A DNA stretch of 64,000 nucleotides from NCBI GenBank assembly GCA_903875445.1, contig CAIQWD010000090.1, positions 31,616 to 95,615 of the forward strand, written 5' to 3'. Positions within the stretch are counted from its first letter, which is position 1; each line of letters starts with the position of its first letter. The stretch is from an uncultured delta proteobacterium (GTDB taxonomy: Bacteria; Desulfobacterota; Desulfobulbia; Desulfobulbales; Desulfocapsaceae). Below, in pieces: positions 52,512 to 61,001 of this stretch. The translations under genes were made by a program, and so were the position numbers. The notes beneath the pieces were generated by a model, which saw nothing but the letters and a program-made list of their open reading frames with translations, made no database searches and was not told the DNA's origin.

Positions 52512-53093
52512 TCAACAGGACGATTTATAGAGCCAAAAGCCACTCTCGCCATAGACACGCTTGTCAATCAGGTGGAGGTGAGCTGCTTCGCCCGGGAGCG
52601 GTATATTAAACCTTTCTTCAATAATGAGCATGCCATTTTCGGCGAGCAGGGTGCTTTCAGCGATAGAACTGAGGACAGATAGGGAAATGTTTTTGCCGTA
52701 AGGGGGGTCGGCAAAGATGAGGTCAAAGCCTGTTTCCGTTGTCGCGAGGAAATGCATGGGTGGCACACCCTTGGCTAAATCGTGTCGGATAACTCGAAGG
52801 CGGCAACTGCCTGTATACTTTGCAAGACAAAGTCCGATGTTTTTATTGATGAGGTCGAGAGCCAGGCGACTCTTGTCAATGAAAACGACAAAACCGGCAT
52901 CCCGACTGAATGCTTCGAGTCCCATGGCCCCGGTGCCGGCAAAAAGATCGAGGACCTTTGCCCCTTGAACCGATTTGCCAAGAATACTGAACAAGGCTTC
53001 CCGCGCCCTATCGGATGTCGGTCGGATGCTCTTGTCGTGAAGAGGAGGGGTGAAAAGTTTTCGACCTTTTTCTCTCCCGCTGATAATTCTCAA
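52512..53093 (-). CDS. rsmD: 16S rRNA (guanine-966-N2)-methyltransferase RsmD
   Basis: A 193-residue SAM-dependent methyltransferase: MRIISGREKGRKLFTPP, LDLFAGTGAMGLEAFSR (SAM site) and DLIFADPPYGKN, the DPPY catalytic motif. The start is TTG with no convincing ribosome binding site. Coupled to coaD. Confidence 0.93.
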   Translation of the reverse strand: MRIISGREKGRKLFTPPLHDKSIRPTSDRAREALFSILGKSVQGAKVLDLFAGTGAMGLEAFSRDAGFVVFIDKSRLALDLINKNIGLCLAKYTGSCRLRVIRHDLAKGVPPMHFLATTETGFDLIFADPPYGKNISLSVLSSIAESTLLAENGMLIIEERFNIPLPGEAAHLHLIDKRVYGESGFWLYKSSC

Positions 53094-53168
53094 AAGTTCA
53101 CGAGACCGAAAAGAAGGTTGACCTTGAAAAGATTGCCAAGGAGCAGGAATTGAGCATGAACCGGCAAG

Positions 53169-53813
53169 CTATTTAAGGTACCCCAAAACAGTCTCTCCGG
53201 CGCGAACATTTTGACCAGGTTTTATCGCCAGCTCAGTTTCCAGAGGAAGGTAAAGATCTACCCTTGAGCCAAATCGAATAAGCCCGAATCGTTTGCCCCT
53301 GGTCACGGCATCACCTGCTTCCAGCCAACAGATAATTCTTCTGGCAATAAGTCCGGCAATCTGGACAAAGGCGATTTTTTTCCCTTCCGGGGTGGTTATA
53401 ATGCTGGCACAGTATTCGTTTTGCAATCCGCCCTTTTGACTGTCGGCGGAGTAAAATTTCCCCGGTTTGTAGAGAATTTTCTCCACCGTGCCACTGCAGG
53501 GAATCCTGTTGACATGGACGTTGAAGACATTCATGAAGACAGAAATTTTTTGGACCTCGTTGCCGGTAAACCTATCGTCGGTAACCCGCTCGATGAGAAT
53601 AACTTTGCCGTCGGCGGGGGAAACCAGTGCGTCGGGGCGGTCCGGTCCCAGACGTTCAGGGTCTCGGAAAAAACAAAGGACAAAGATAGTGGCAACCAGC
53701 AAGAAACCGGTAGTGATTTTCATTGAAAGAATGGCCGCCAGGAGGGTGGCGAAAGCCAGCACAAATATGAAAGGATACCCTTCTTTGGCTACGGGTACTT
53801 GCGGTGTCAACAT
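53169..53813 (-). CDS. psd: Phosphatidylserine decarboxylase (short Psd type)
   Basis: A 214-residue enzyme forming phosphatidylethanolamine. Membrane helices lie at the N-terminus (FVLALFATLLAAILSMK; FLLVATIFVLCFF-like), VSPADGKVI is the PSD signature, and FGSRVDLYLP near the C-terminus holds the Gly-Ser autocleavage site that makes the pyruvoyl group. Short forms of this type normally sit beside pssA, which is absent here. It follows ilvN on the same strand. Confidence 0.92.
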   Translation of the reverse strand: MLTPQVPVAKEGYPFIFVLAFATLLAAILSMKITTGFLLVATIFVLCFFRDPERLGPDRPDALVSPADGKVILIERVTDDRFTGNEVQKISVFMNVFNVHVNRIPCSGTVEKILYKPGKFYSADSQKGGLQNEYCASIITTPEGKKIAFVQIAGLIARRIICWLEAGDAVTRGKRFGLIRFGSRVDLYLPLETELAIKPGQNVRAGETVLGYLK

Positions 53814-53844
53814 AAGATTAATTCTCTGGGTTTTTGCAAAACAT

Positions 53845-54330
53845 TTATTTGGTTTTGGTGGCGCGAGACATGGCTATTATTCCTGTGCGAATAATCTCCT
53901 TGATGCCGATTGGTCGAAGGATGTCGATCACAGCCTGTATCTTTGATGCCGAACCGGTGAGTTCTATCGCGTAGCTTTTAGCGCTTACATCGACGACTTT
54001 GCCGCGAAAAATGTCCACGACGCGGAGGACTTCCGCCCGGGTGTGGGCTTCGGCCTTGACGCGAAGCAGCACCATTTCCCTTTCGACGTAGTCCTTGTCG
54101 TTGATTTCCGTAACCTTGATGACATCAATGAGTTTATTCAGCTGTTTGGTGATCTGTTCGATAATTGAGTCTTCACCTCTGGACACCACGGTGAGACAGG
54201 AAATCTTCGGATCAAGGGTTTCGGCGACGCAGAGACTCTCGATATTGAAGCCGCGACCGCTGAAAAGCCCGGTTACTCGGGAAAGCACTCCCGGCTTATT
54301 TTGAAGAAGCACTGAAATCGTATGTTTCAT
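53845..54330 (-). CDS. ilvN: Acetolactate synthase small subunit
   Basis: A 161-residue ACT-domain regulatory subunit (MKHTISVLLQNKPGVLSRVTGLFSGRGFNIESLCVAET) that binds valine and feeds back on IlvB. The C-terminal domain is complete. CAGGA precedes the start. It lies just downstream of ilvB. Confidence 0.96.
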   Translation of the reverse strand: MKHTISVLLQNKPGVLSRVTGLFSGRGFNIESLCVAETLDPKISCLTVVSRGEDSIIEQITKQLNKLIDVIKVTEINDKDYVEREMVLLRVKAEAHTRAEVLRVVDIFRGKVVDVSAKSYAIELTGSASKIQAVIDILRPIGIKEIIRTGIIAMSRATKTK

Positions 54331-54371
54331 CGGTATAATCCTGGTTGTCTGAGTTCAGCTATTCTTGACAT

Positions 54372-56072
54372 CTAAACAAGTAACATTTCCGTGGTTGCTT
54401 TGCCGGCCGGAACCATCGGGTAGACCCCTTCTTCACGCTCAATCTTGAAGTCCATGATAACAAGGTTGTTGGTTTGCAGGGCTTCCCTGATGACCGGTTC
54501 GACCTCGCTTTTTGTTGTTGCTCTGAGGCCAACCGCTCCATAAGCCCTGGCAAGTTCGACGAAATCCGGGACTACATCCATGGTCGTCGAGGCATAGCGT
54601 TTGTTGTAAAACAGCTCCTGCCACTGGCGCACCATGCCAAGATAGCCATTGTTGAGGATGGCAATTTTTACCGGGCAGCTATATTGCTTGGCGGTGGCCA
54701 GTTCCTGGATATTCATCTGAATTGAGCCGTCTCCGGCAATATCGATGACCGTGCGATCGGGAAAAGCCATCTGGGCACCTATGGCGGCGGGGAGGCCGAA
54801 TCCCATGGTACCCAAACCACCGGAGGTTACAAAGTGACGCGGGTAATCAAACGTGTAAAACTGGGCAGCCCACATTTGGTTTTGCCCGACCTCGGTTGTT
54901 ATGATCGCTTTACCACCGGTAAGCCGGTGCAGTGTTTCAATCACGTACTGGGGTTTGATAATGGTATTATTTTCCTTGTATGCCAGTGGATGTTTTTCTG
55001 TCCACTCGCGAGTCAGGGCAAGCCAAGGTTTCAGACGTTCAGCCTGCTCCATCGGCTGGAAGTCCGATTCGGCATCAAACCATTTGTTGATGGCCGTAAG
55101 GGCATTCTTGCAATCGGCGACAATGGGGATATCGACCCGCACATTCTTACTGATGGAGGTGGGATCGATATCGATATGGATGATGTCAGCTTTGCTAGCA
55201 AAATCGGCAAGTTTGCCGGTGACTCGGTCATCAAAGCGAGCCCCGACGGCGATCAGCAGATCGCTTTCGGCAACGGCCATATTGGCGGTGTAGGTGCCAT
55301 GCATTCCCAGCATTCCCATGGACAGTTTCTGGCTGCCGGGATAGGCTCCCAGGCCCATGAGTGTCATGGTCACCGGGATACTCAGTTTTTCGGCCAGTTC
55401 CGTGAGTTCCTTGCTGGAATTCGACAAGATAACCCCACCGCCGACGTACAGCACAGGTTGCGTTGCCTTCATAATCCGTCGGCAAGCCTTTTCGATCTGT
55501 ACCGGATGGGGATTATAGGTCGGCTGGTAGCTCGATATATGGATCGGCGTCTTTTCCGGGTAGGTGAGTTTTGTGGCGACAAGGTCCTTAGGCAGGTCGA
55601 CAAGGACCGGACCCGGCCTGCCTGTGCGGGCAATATGAAAGGCCTCTCGCAGGGTTGCAACCAGATCCTCGACGTTACTCACCAGGTAGTTGTGTTTGGT
55701 GCATGGCCTGGTAATGCCGACAATATCGACTTCCTGGAAGGCATCGTTACCGATCAATGGACGGGGTACTTGACCGGTGAGGATGACCAGGGGGATTGAG
55801 TCCATGTGGGCGGTGGCGATACCGGTAACACCATTGGTCGCACCCGGTCCGGAGGTCAAGAGGGCCACACCGACTTCGCCACTGACTCTGGCAAAGCCAT
55901 CTGCCGCATGCACTGCCCCTTGTTCATGCCGCACCAGGACGTTGGTGATGTCGGAATCCATCAAGGCGTCGAAAAGGTCAAGAACCGCCCCGCCGGGATA
56001 TCCGAATATTGTTTTTACGCCTTCTTCCTGAAGGCACCTGACGATTGCCTGGGATCCGGTAATTTTTCCCAT
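54372..56072 (-). CDS. ilvB: Acetolactate synthase large subunit
   Basis: A 566-residue thiamine-diphosphate enzyme for valine, leucine and isoleucine synthesis. It shows GYPGGAVLDLFDAL, RHEQGAVHAADGFAR (catalytic glutamate), and the ThDP motif GDGSIQMNIQELATAKQYSCPVKIAILNN. The start is ATG 56072, giving the usual length; the track's 56213 adds 47 residues of upstream sequence. ilvN follows. ilvC, often next in these operons, is not in the window. Confidence 0.96.
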   Translation of the reverse strand: MGKITGSQAIVRCLQEEGVKTIFGYPGGAVLDLFDALMDSDITNVLVRHEQGAVHAADGFARVSGEVGVALLTSGPGATNGVTGIATAHMDSIPLVILTGQVPRPLIGNDAFQEVDIVGITRPCTKHNYLVSNVEDLVATLREAFHIARTGRPGPVLVDLPKDLVATKLTYPEKTPIHISSYQPTYNPHPVQIEKACRRIMKATQPVLYVGGGVILSNSSKELTELAEKLSIPVTMTLMGLGAYPGSQKLSMGMLGMHGTYTANMAVAESDLLIAVGARFDDRVTGKLADFASKADIIHIDIDPTSISKNVRVDIPIVADCKNALTAINKWFDAESDFQPMEQAERLKPWLALTREWTEKHPLAYKENNTIIKPQYVIETLHRLTGGKAIITTEVGQNQMWAAQFYTFDYPRHFVTSGGLGTMGFGLPAAIGAQMAFPDRTVIDIAGDGSIQMNIQELATAKQYSCPVKIAILNNGYLGMVRQWQELFYNKRYASTTMDVVPDFVELARAYGAVGLRATTKSEVEPVIREALQTNNLVIMDFKIEREEGVYPMVPAGKATTEMLLV

Positions 56073-56404
56073 GAATCCATTCCCTTGTAAAAGTTGAAAC
56101 TGTTTTGGACAATTGCAGTGTTTCTTGAAAAAACCTGTAACTATTGTAGAGGAAAGAGAAATATATCTGTGAACACCACATCTGTCAACGGGCAAAGGAT
56201 GGAGGAAGGCCATAGTGACATGAAATATTTCTCCTGCTGCGGGGAGGTTAGCATTCGGGAAACACTGTCAATATCCGGTAGATGCGGGACAGGGGCGGAC
56301 GCTCATGTTTTTGTGGCAATGGAGAAAACCCCTTGACAACATCCAACCGGGACGTGTAGTCTTGACAAACTTACAATTTCTTTGAATTTTACAAGCTGAA
56401 AAAC
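56073..56404. promoter_or_regulatory. Divergent ilvB / leuA control region
   Basis: About 330 bases between the ilvB start and the leuA leader peptide, no gene supported. Two TTGACA hexamers lie at 56333-56338 and 56362-56367 on the leuA side; the second has a weak -10-like AATTTT 17 bases later. The ilvB side is AT-rich and may carry its promoter. Confidence 0.4.
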
Positions 56405-56485
56405 ATGGTCATCGCAAACTCGCCTCTCGCTCTGCTTCTAGGTTATCCGCCGGTTGATTCCGTGGCTGATACGGAGGGGTTGTAG
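56405..56485 (+). CDS. leuA attenuator leader peptide
   Basis: A 26-codon frame (MVIANSPLALLLGYPPVDSVADTEGL) with a run of Leu codons CTC GCT CTG CTT CTA, four leucines within five codons. It lies directly before the leuA terminator and antiterminator pair. Stalling at these codons when Leu-tRNA is low would allow the antiterminator to form. The Shine-Dalgarno sequence is weak (AAGCTGAAAAAC), usual for leader peptides. Not in the ORF track because of its length. Confidence 0.75.
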   Translation: MVIANSPLALLLGYPPVDSVADTEGL

Positions 56486-56548
56486 TTTGTTGTAAATAAC
56501 TCTGTTACCCAAAAAGGCCACGGTTGAAAAACCGTGGCCTTTTTTTTT
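56460..56548 (+). promoter_or_regulatory. Transcription attenuator (antiterminator and terminator) upstream of leuA
   Basis: The terminator is GGCCACGGTT (56516-56525) paired with AACCGTGGCC (56530-56539) around GAAA, then nine T. The leader contains CCGTGGC (56460-56466), which is exactly complementary to GCCACGG (56517-56523) in the terminator's 5' arm, so the two structures are mutually exclusive. Together with the leucine-rich leader peptide just upstream, this is the classical translation-coupled attenuation layout. Confidence 0.8.
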
Positions 56549-56578
56549 GAGTATTGATTTTTTGAGCAAGGAGAAACA

Positions 56579-58267
56579 ATGAATCCGGAATTAGTGCAAA
56601 AATATCGGCCATATCCGCCGGTCAATTTGGCAAATAGACAATGGCCTGGGAAAACTCTTGGCAAAGCTCCCACTTGGTGCAGTGTTGATTTGCGCGATGG
56701 CAATCAGGCCCTCATTCAACCGATGAGCCTTGAGAAAAAACTGGAGATGTTTCATCTCCTGACGGACCTTGGGTTTCATGAGGTAGAGGTCGGATTTCCT
56801 TCCGCCTCCCAGGTAGAATATGATTTTACCAGGGTTCTCATTGAACAAAACCTGATCCCTGAAAACGTCTGGATCCAGGTACTTACCCAGGCGAGAGATC
56901 ATTTGATCACCAAGACCTATGCCTCTGTTGCGGGGGCGAAGAGGGCGATTGTTCATCTGTATAATTCCACTTCGACTCTGCAGCGGAAGACGGTTTTTAA
57001 AATGAGCCGCAAAGAAATCGTCATGCTTGCCGTGCAGGGGGCACGACTCCTAAAGGAAGAAGAGCAAAAATATCCGGCAACGGTATTTCGCTATGAATAT
57101 TCCCCTGAAAGCTTCACCGGTACGGAACTGGAATTTGCCCTCGAGATATGTGAAGCGGTCATGGAGATCTTGCAACCCACCCCGGACAACAAAATAATTC
57201 TCAATCTTCCGGCAACGGTGGAGATGGCCTCGCCCAATATCTACGCCGATCAGATTGAGTGGTTTTGCTCGCATATGGCTGACCGGCAGTCGGCGATCAT
57301 CAGTCTGCATGCCCACAATGACAGGGGGTGTGCTGTTGCGGCAACAGAACTCGCGCTGCTCGCCGGCGGGGAGCGAGTCGAAGGTACTTTGTTTGGCAAC
57401 GGGGAGAGGACCGGCAATGTCGATATAGTGACACTCGCCCTGAACATGTTTTCGCAGGGGATCGATCCGGGGCTCAATCTCCACGATATCAATCGCCTGG
57501 TAGAGGTTTATGAGCGGGTATGCGATCTTCCCGTGCATCCCCGTCACCCCTATGCCGGAGAGCTTGTTTACACCGCCTTTTCCGGCTCCCATCAGGATGC
57601 CATCAATAAAGGGATGCACGAATATGAGGCGGCCGGCTCGGGTTTGTGGGAAGTTCCTTATCTGCCGATTGACCCTTCCGATGTGGGCCGGACCTATGAA
57701 TCTATAATTAGAATCAACAGTCAGTCAGGAAAAGGCGGTGTGGCCTACATAATGGAAAAGGAATTCGGTTTTCGCATGCCGAAAGCCATGCACCCGGAAT
57801 TCGGAAAAATCATTCAAGGCGTTACCGACAGAGAAGGGCGGGAGCTGCATCACAGCGAGATATACAAAACCTTTGAGAAAGAGTATCTTACCGTTAGAGT
57901 TCCGTATGAACTGAAGGCCTTTAATGTCGTAAAACGCCATGTGAGTGCCAATGATGAAGCCTCACATGCAGCGGTTGAGGCCATCCTCCTCGTAAAGGGA
58001 CAAGAGGTGACCGTAGCCGCCTCCGGTAACGGTCCTCTGGACGCGTTCTGTGCTGCCCTGAAAAAGGGTGTAACCGGCGAATTCAAATTAAGCAGTTACG
58101 ACGAGCATGCGCTCAATGGAGGCTCGAGTGCCAAGGCTGCAGCTTACATCGAAATCGAAGGTCCGGATGGAGCAGTAAGCTGGGGAGCGGGGGTGGATAC
58201 CGACATCATCATTGCATCGATTAAAGCCGTACTGAGCAGTTTGAATCGACTGGAGAGAGTGAGCTGA
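56579..58267 (+). CDS. leuA: 2-isopropylmalate synthase (LeuA, long type)
   Basis: A 562-residue enzyme committing 2-ketoisovalerate to leucine. VDLRDGNQALIQPM (metal site), HAHNDRGCAVAATELALLAGGERVEGTLFGNGERTGNVD and a C-terminal regulatory domain (allosteric leucine site) are present. The length and the opening NPELVQKYRPYPPVNLANRQWPGKT match the longer actinobacterial-type LeuA rather than the 510-residue E. coli type. AGCAAGGAG precedes the ATG, 30 bases after the attenuator. ilvB and ilvN diverge from it. Confidence 0.95.
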   Translation: MNPELVQKYRPYPPVNLANRQWPGKTLGKAPTWCSVDLRDGNQALIQPMSLEKKLEMFHLLTDLGFHEVEVGFPSASQVEYDFTRVLIEQNLIPENVWIQVLTQARDHLITKTYASVAGAKRAIVHLYNSTSTLQRKTVFKMSRKEIVMLAVQGARLLKEEEQKYPATVFRYEYSPESFTGTELEFALEICEAVMEILQPTPDNKIILNLPATVEMASPNIYADQIEWFCSHMADRQSAIISLHAHNDRGCAVAATELALLAGGERVEGTLFGNGERTGNVDIVTLALNMFSQGIDPGLNLHDINRLVEVYERVCDLPVHPRHPYAGELVYTAFSGSHQDAINKGMHEYEAAGSGLWEVPYLPIDPSDVGRTYESIIRINSQSGKGGVAYIMEKEFGFRMPKAMHPEFGKIIQGVTDREGRELHHSEIYKTFEKEYLTVRVPYELKAFNVVKRHVSANDEASHAAVEAILLVKGQEVTVAASGNGPLDAFCAALKKGVTGEFKLSSYDEHALNGGSSAKAAAYIEIEGPDGAVSWGAGVDTDIIIASIKAVLSSLNRLERVS

Positions 58268-58330
58268 GGTTCCGCAGGCGGAATGGAAGACTGCGGATTT
58301 CAAAGAATAACAATTATCCAGGGATCAGAG

Positions 58331-59047
58331 ATGGATTCGAAGCCAAGGAGTAAAATCGGCCTGTCAATAGTCATCCCAGTTTATAACGAGGCGAAGAGCC
58401 TTGAGCAGCTGGTGCGTCAGGTTCAGAGTGTCCCCCTGCCGATGACCAGAGAGATAATCCTTGTTGATGACGCTTCCACAGACTGCAGCAGGGCGGTGAT
58501 TGAAGGATTGGCCGGTGATGGAGTGATCACTGTCTTTCATGCGGTAAACCAGGGTAAAGGGGCGGCCTTGCGAACCGGTTTTGCCCGCGCCCAAGGGGAT
58601 ATCGTCCTCATTCAGGATGCCGACCTCGAATACGATCCGACAGAGTACCCCAAGCTGCTGGCCCCGATCCTCGCCGGCAAGGCCGATGTGGTCTACGGTT
58701 CCCGCTTTATCGGTTCCGAGGCGCATCGGGTTCTGTATTTCTGGCATATGGTGGGGAATCGTTTTCTGACGCTGGTTTCCAATATGGTCACCAATCTCAA
58801 TCTTTCCGATATGGAGACCTGCTACAAGGTCTTTCGCCGCGAGGTACTGGCAGAGATTGTCATCTACGAGAACCGCTTCGGCTTTGAACCGGAGATCACC
58901 GTCAAAATCGCCAAACAGAAGGTACGTATTTATGAGGTGGGTATCTCCTACAGCGGCCGGACCTATCAGGAGGGCAAGAAGATCGGTTGGCGGGATGGAT
59001 TCCGCGCCCTCTACTGCATCATCCGCTACCGTTTCTTTGCCGATTGA
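58331..59047 (+). CDS. GT2 glycosyltransferase, polyprenyl-phosphate sugar synthase-like
   Basis: A 238-residue family-2 glycosyltransferase: [42 protein letters not shown] and [16 protein letters not shown] (DxD-type metal site). The form resembles dolichol-phosphate mannose synthase and bacterial polyprenyl-phosphate sugar transferases, which supply lipid-linked sugars to GT39 enzymes such as those encoded just downstream. The start is ATG 58331; the track start at 58283 has no ribosome binding site. It ends 340 bases before the convergent GT39 gene. Confidence 0.88.
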   Translation: MDSKPRSKIGLSIVIPVYNEAKSLEQLVRQVQSVPLPMTREIILVDDASTDCSRAVIEGLAGDGVITVFHAVNQGKGAALRTGFARAQGDIVLIQDADLEYDPTEYPKLLAPILAGKADVVYGSRFIGSEAHRVLYFWHMVGNRFLTLVSNMVTNLNLSDMETCYKVFRREVLAEIVIYENRFGFEPEITVKIAKQKVRIYEVGISYSGRTYQEGKKIGWRDGFRALYCIIRYRFFAD

Positions 59048-59385
59048 ATCTTTGTACTCCTCAGCCATCTAACCCCCCACAGGGGGAAAAGTACCTTCAC
59101 GAAATTCTTTCTTAAACAAAGGAAAGAATTTCTAAGACGATGATCCGGTGGGCACAAATCCGGTCCGGCATTGGACGGCTAGCAAGATCAGGTGCCATCT
59201 TTTTACCTGTGTAGCGGCTATGATCTATGTCTTAGTGATAACCGGAAAAAAGGTTAATCCGTTCACGGTAGTTGTTCATCACCTCGTGAACGATTACCGG
59301 CACTATCTCGTCTCTGAGATACATGTCCCCGCGGGCGTAGAGTTTCAGCGCTAGATTGCCGTACTCGCTGCCGAGATACATTTTG
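59048..59385. other. Intergenic stretch with a perfect hairpin and a short open frame
   Basis: GAAATTCTTTC (59101-59111) and GAAAGAATTTC (59122-59132) form a perfect 11-bp stem with a 10-base loop, and likely end the upstream gene. A minus-strand frame ending at 59232 (MYLGSEYGNLALKLYARGDMYLRDEIVPVIVHEVMNNYRERINLFSGYH) is short but protein-like; it may be a remnant. I do not recognise it. Confidence 0.4.
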
Positions 59386-60948
59386 TTAATTAACGGAAAC
59401 TTTGTGCAGGTATTTTTCCGGTCCTTTTTCCGTATCAATGATGGTCGTCTCAGTTGAAGGCGCTACTATGGTTTTCGAATTTAACATATACGGAGAGTTG
59501 CCTCCCGCAATATAAAATGTCTTATGCGTATTTAAAAACAACTTAAATGATTCAACCTTGATCGGCACAAGTTCGGCCAGGCCGTCTAGGCTGACATCTG
59601 GTGAATTTTCACTATATTGAAATTTTAGATCATAATCGATCAAATAGAAGAGGCGGTTCTTTAACGATTCCGGCGCATAGTGTTGGGTTTGAAGATAGGA
59701 AAGGGGCGAAAGAATGACAATAGGAAGTTCGTCTCTGCTCTTTGACATAATCTTAATTATTGATCTCAAGTTCCGATCTTTCTCCATTGCCGATAGTATC
59801 AAATTAGCCTGTGATGCCAGGCATAAGATTGCTGTTATAACCAGCAACGCTGTTCCTTCTGCAATCCATGGTCGTTTTATTAGCTGCCTTGAATATGCGA
59901 GAATAATTACTGCGCCAACTGTGGCAGACACAAAATAACGGGTAGTAAAGGCATTTGTAAAATAAACAGCAATAATATAACCTAAAAAAGGGATAAGAGT
60001 GAGGCCGATTGCTGCAACAACTTCGTGTCCAGGGGGTAATTGTTTTGTAATGATTTCTGATTGAGTTGATTGACCGTGGTTACTTTTTTTTCTGAGATAT
60101 TTAACGAATATGGAAATAACAAACGCAATTAAGACCACTTTGATCTGCGCAGCATAAAGTTGGCTGCACTTAAGGAAATTCAATGAATTAGGTTTTGACC
60201 AAAAATGTGCGGACAGAGAAGTACATCTTTCAGCCAGCGGCACCAAAGGGATAATTGTTGAGGCTGCCAGCAGTAATGTTAGCCAGATAGGCCAATCAAT
60301 TCGCCTTATTTTGAAAGACCGGTAGATTTCACCGGCAACGATGGGGACGAAAAGAGGAAAAGCATAGAAATGAGAGTACAAAGCCAGGCAAAGTGATAGA
60401 AATAATCCGAAAAGCGGTAGTGTCCGACGAGTATTATCGGCAGCAACCTGCCAGCACCATAATGAAATTGTGCAGCAGGCGAGGATTAAGGGATAGGTTC
60501 TGGCATTTGTTATTAATTTTTCCGCTGCCGGTGAAAGGCATAAAAGAAGCACTCCGGTAATGGCAGTAATAGCACCACAGCGTCTATCCAGAATCAAAAA
60601 AAGAAAAAACAGGGCAATCAGAAAACTGATCAATGCCGGCAATCGTGTGGCAAACTCTCCATAACCAAAAAAAAACTGAAAAATTCTTGTAATAATATAA
60701 TACAACGGTGGAGACGGATCCATGGGGCCCAGGGTCTCCCACAACCCGGCAAGAGTAGGTATTTGCGCAATGTGCAATGTAAATAGTTCATCAAACCAGA
60801 AAGGCCGGAAATAAGAATCCACAATCCTTAATGCAGTAAAGACCACTAAAATTAAGGTAAATACCAGCCATTTGTTATTCTCAATTCGTTCTTCCAACGA
60901 AATCACAATGAACTCTTGCGTTAAATTCAATAAAAATTGATACCTCAA
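59386..60948 (-). CDS. Multi-spanning glycosyltransferase-like membrane protein (GT39/PMT superfamily)
   Basis: A 520-residue protein with about ten membrane helices and a first periplasmic loop carrying FRPFWFDELFTLHIAQ, the DE-type acidic pair that GT39-family enzymes (ArnT, protein mannosyltransferase-like) use to bind lipid-linked sugar. The C-terminal third is soluble. The start in the track is ATG 60948 with no strong ribosome binding site; a GTG about 42 bases later is an alternative. Base composition is more AT-rich than the 5-45 kb part. Downstream of two other glycan genes. Confidence 0.75.
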   Translation of the reverse strand: MRYQFLLNLTQEFIVISLEERIENNKWLVFTLILVVFTALRIVDSYFRPFWFDELFTLHIAQIPTLAGLWETLGPMDPSPPLYYIITRIFQFFFGYGEFATRLPALISFLIALFFLFLILDRRCGAITAITGVLLLCLSPAAEKLITNARTYPLILACCTISLWCWQVAADNTRRTLPLFGLFLSLCLALYSHFYAFPLFVPIVAGEIYRSFKIRRIDWPIWLTLLLAASTIIPLVPLAERCTSLSAHFWSKPNSLNFLKCSQLYAAQIKVVLIAFVISIFVKYLRKKSNHGQSTQSEIITKQLPPGHEVVAAIGLTLIPFLGYIIAVYFTNAFTTRYFVSATVGAVIILAYSRQLIKRPWIAEGTALLVITAILCLASQANLILSAMEKDRNLRSIIKIMSKSRDELPIVILSPLSYLQTQHYAPESLKNRLFYLIDYDLKFQYSENSPDVSLDGLAELVPIKVESFKLFLNTHKTFYIAGGNSPYMLNSKTIVAPSTETTIIDTEKGPEKYLHKVSVN

Positions 60949-61001
60949 AGACTACTCGAAAAAGTCTTCTTTTAGGAAATATATCTTACAAATTTATTCA
61001 T

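Noticed and set aside
54834-55799. 321-codon plus-strand frame antisense to ilvB
   Set aside because: It lies fully inside a well-supported acetolactate synthase gene and has no ribosome binding site or known motif.
59232-59381. Short minus-strand frame MYLGSEYGNLALKLYARGD...
   Set aside because: Protein-like but only 49 residues, without start signal, and I cannot match it to a family.
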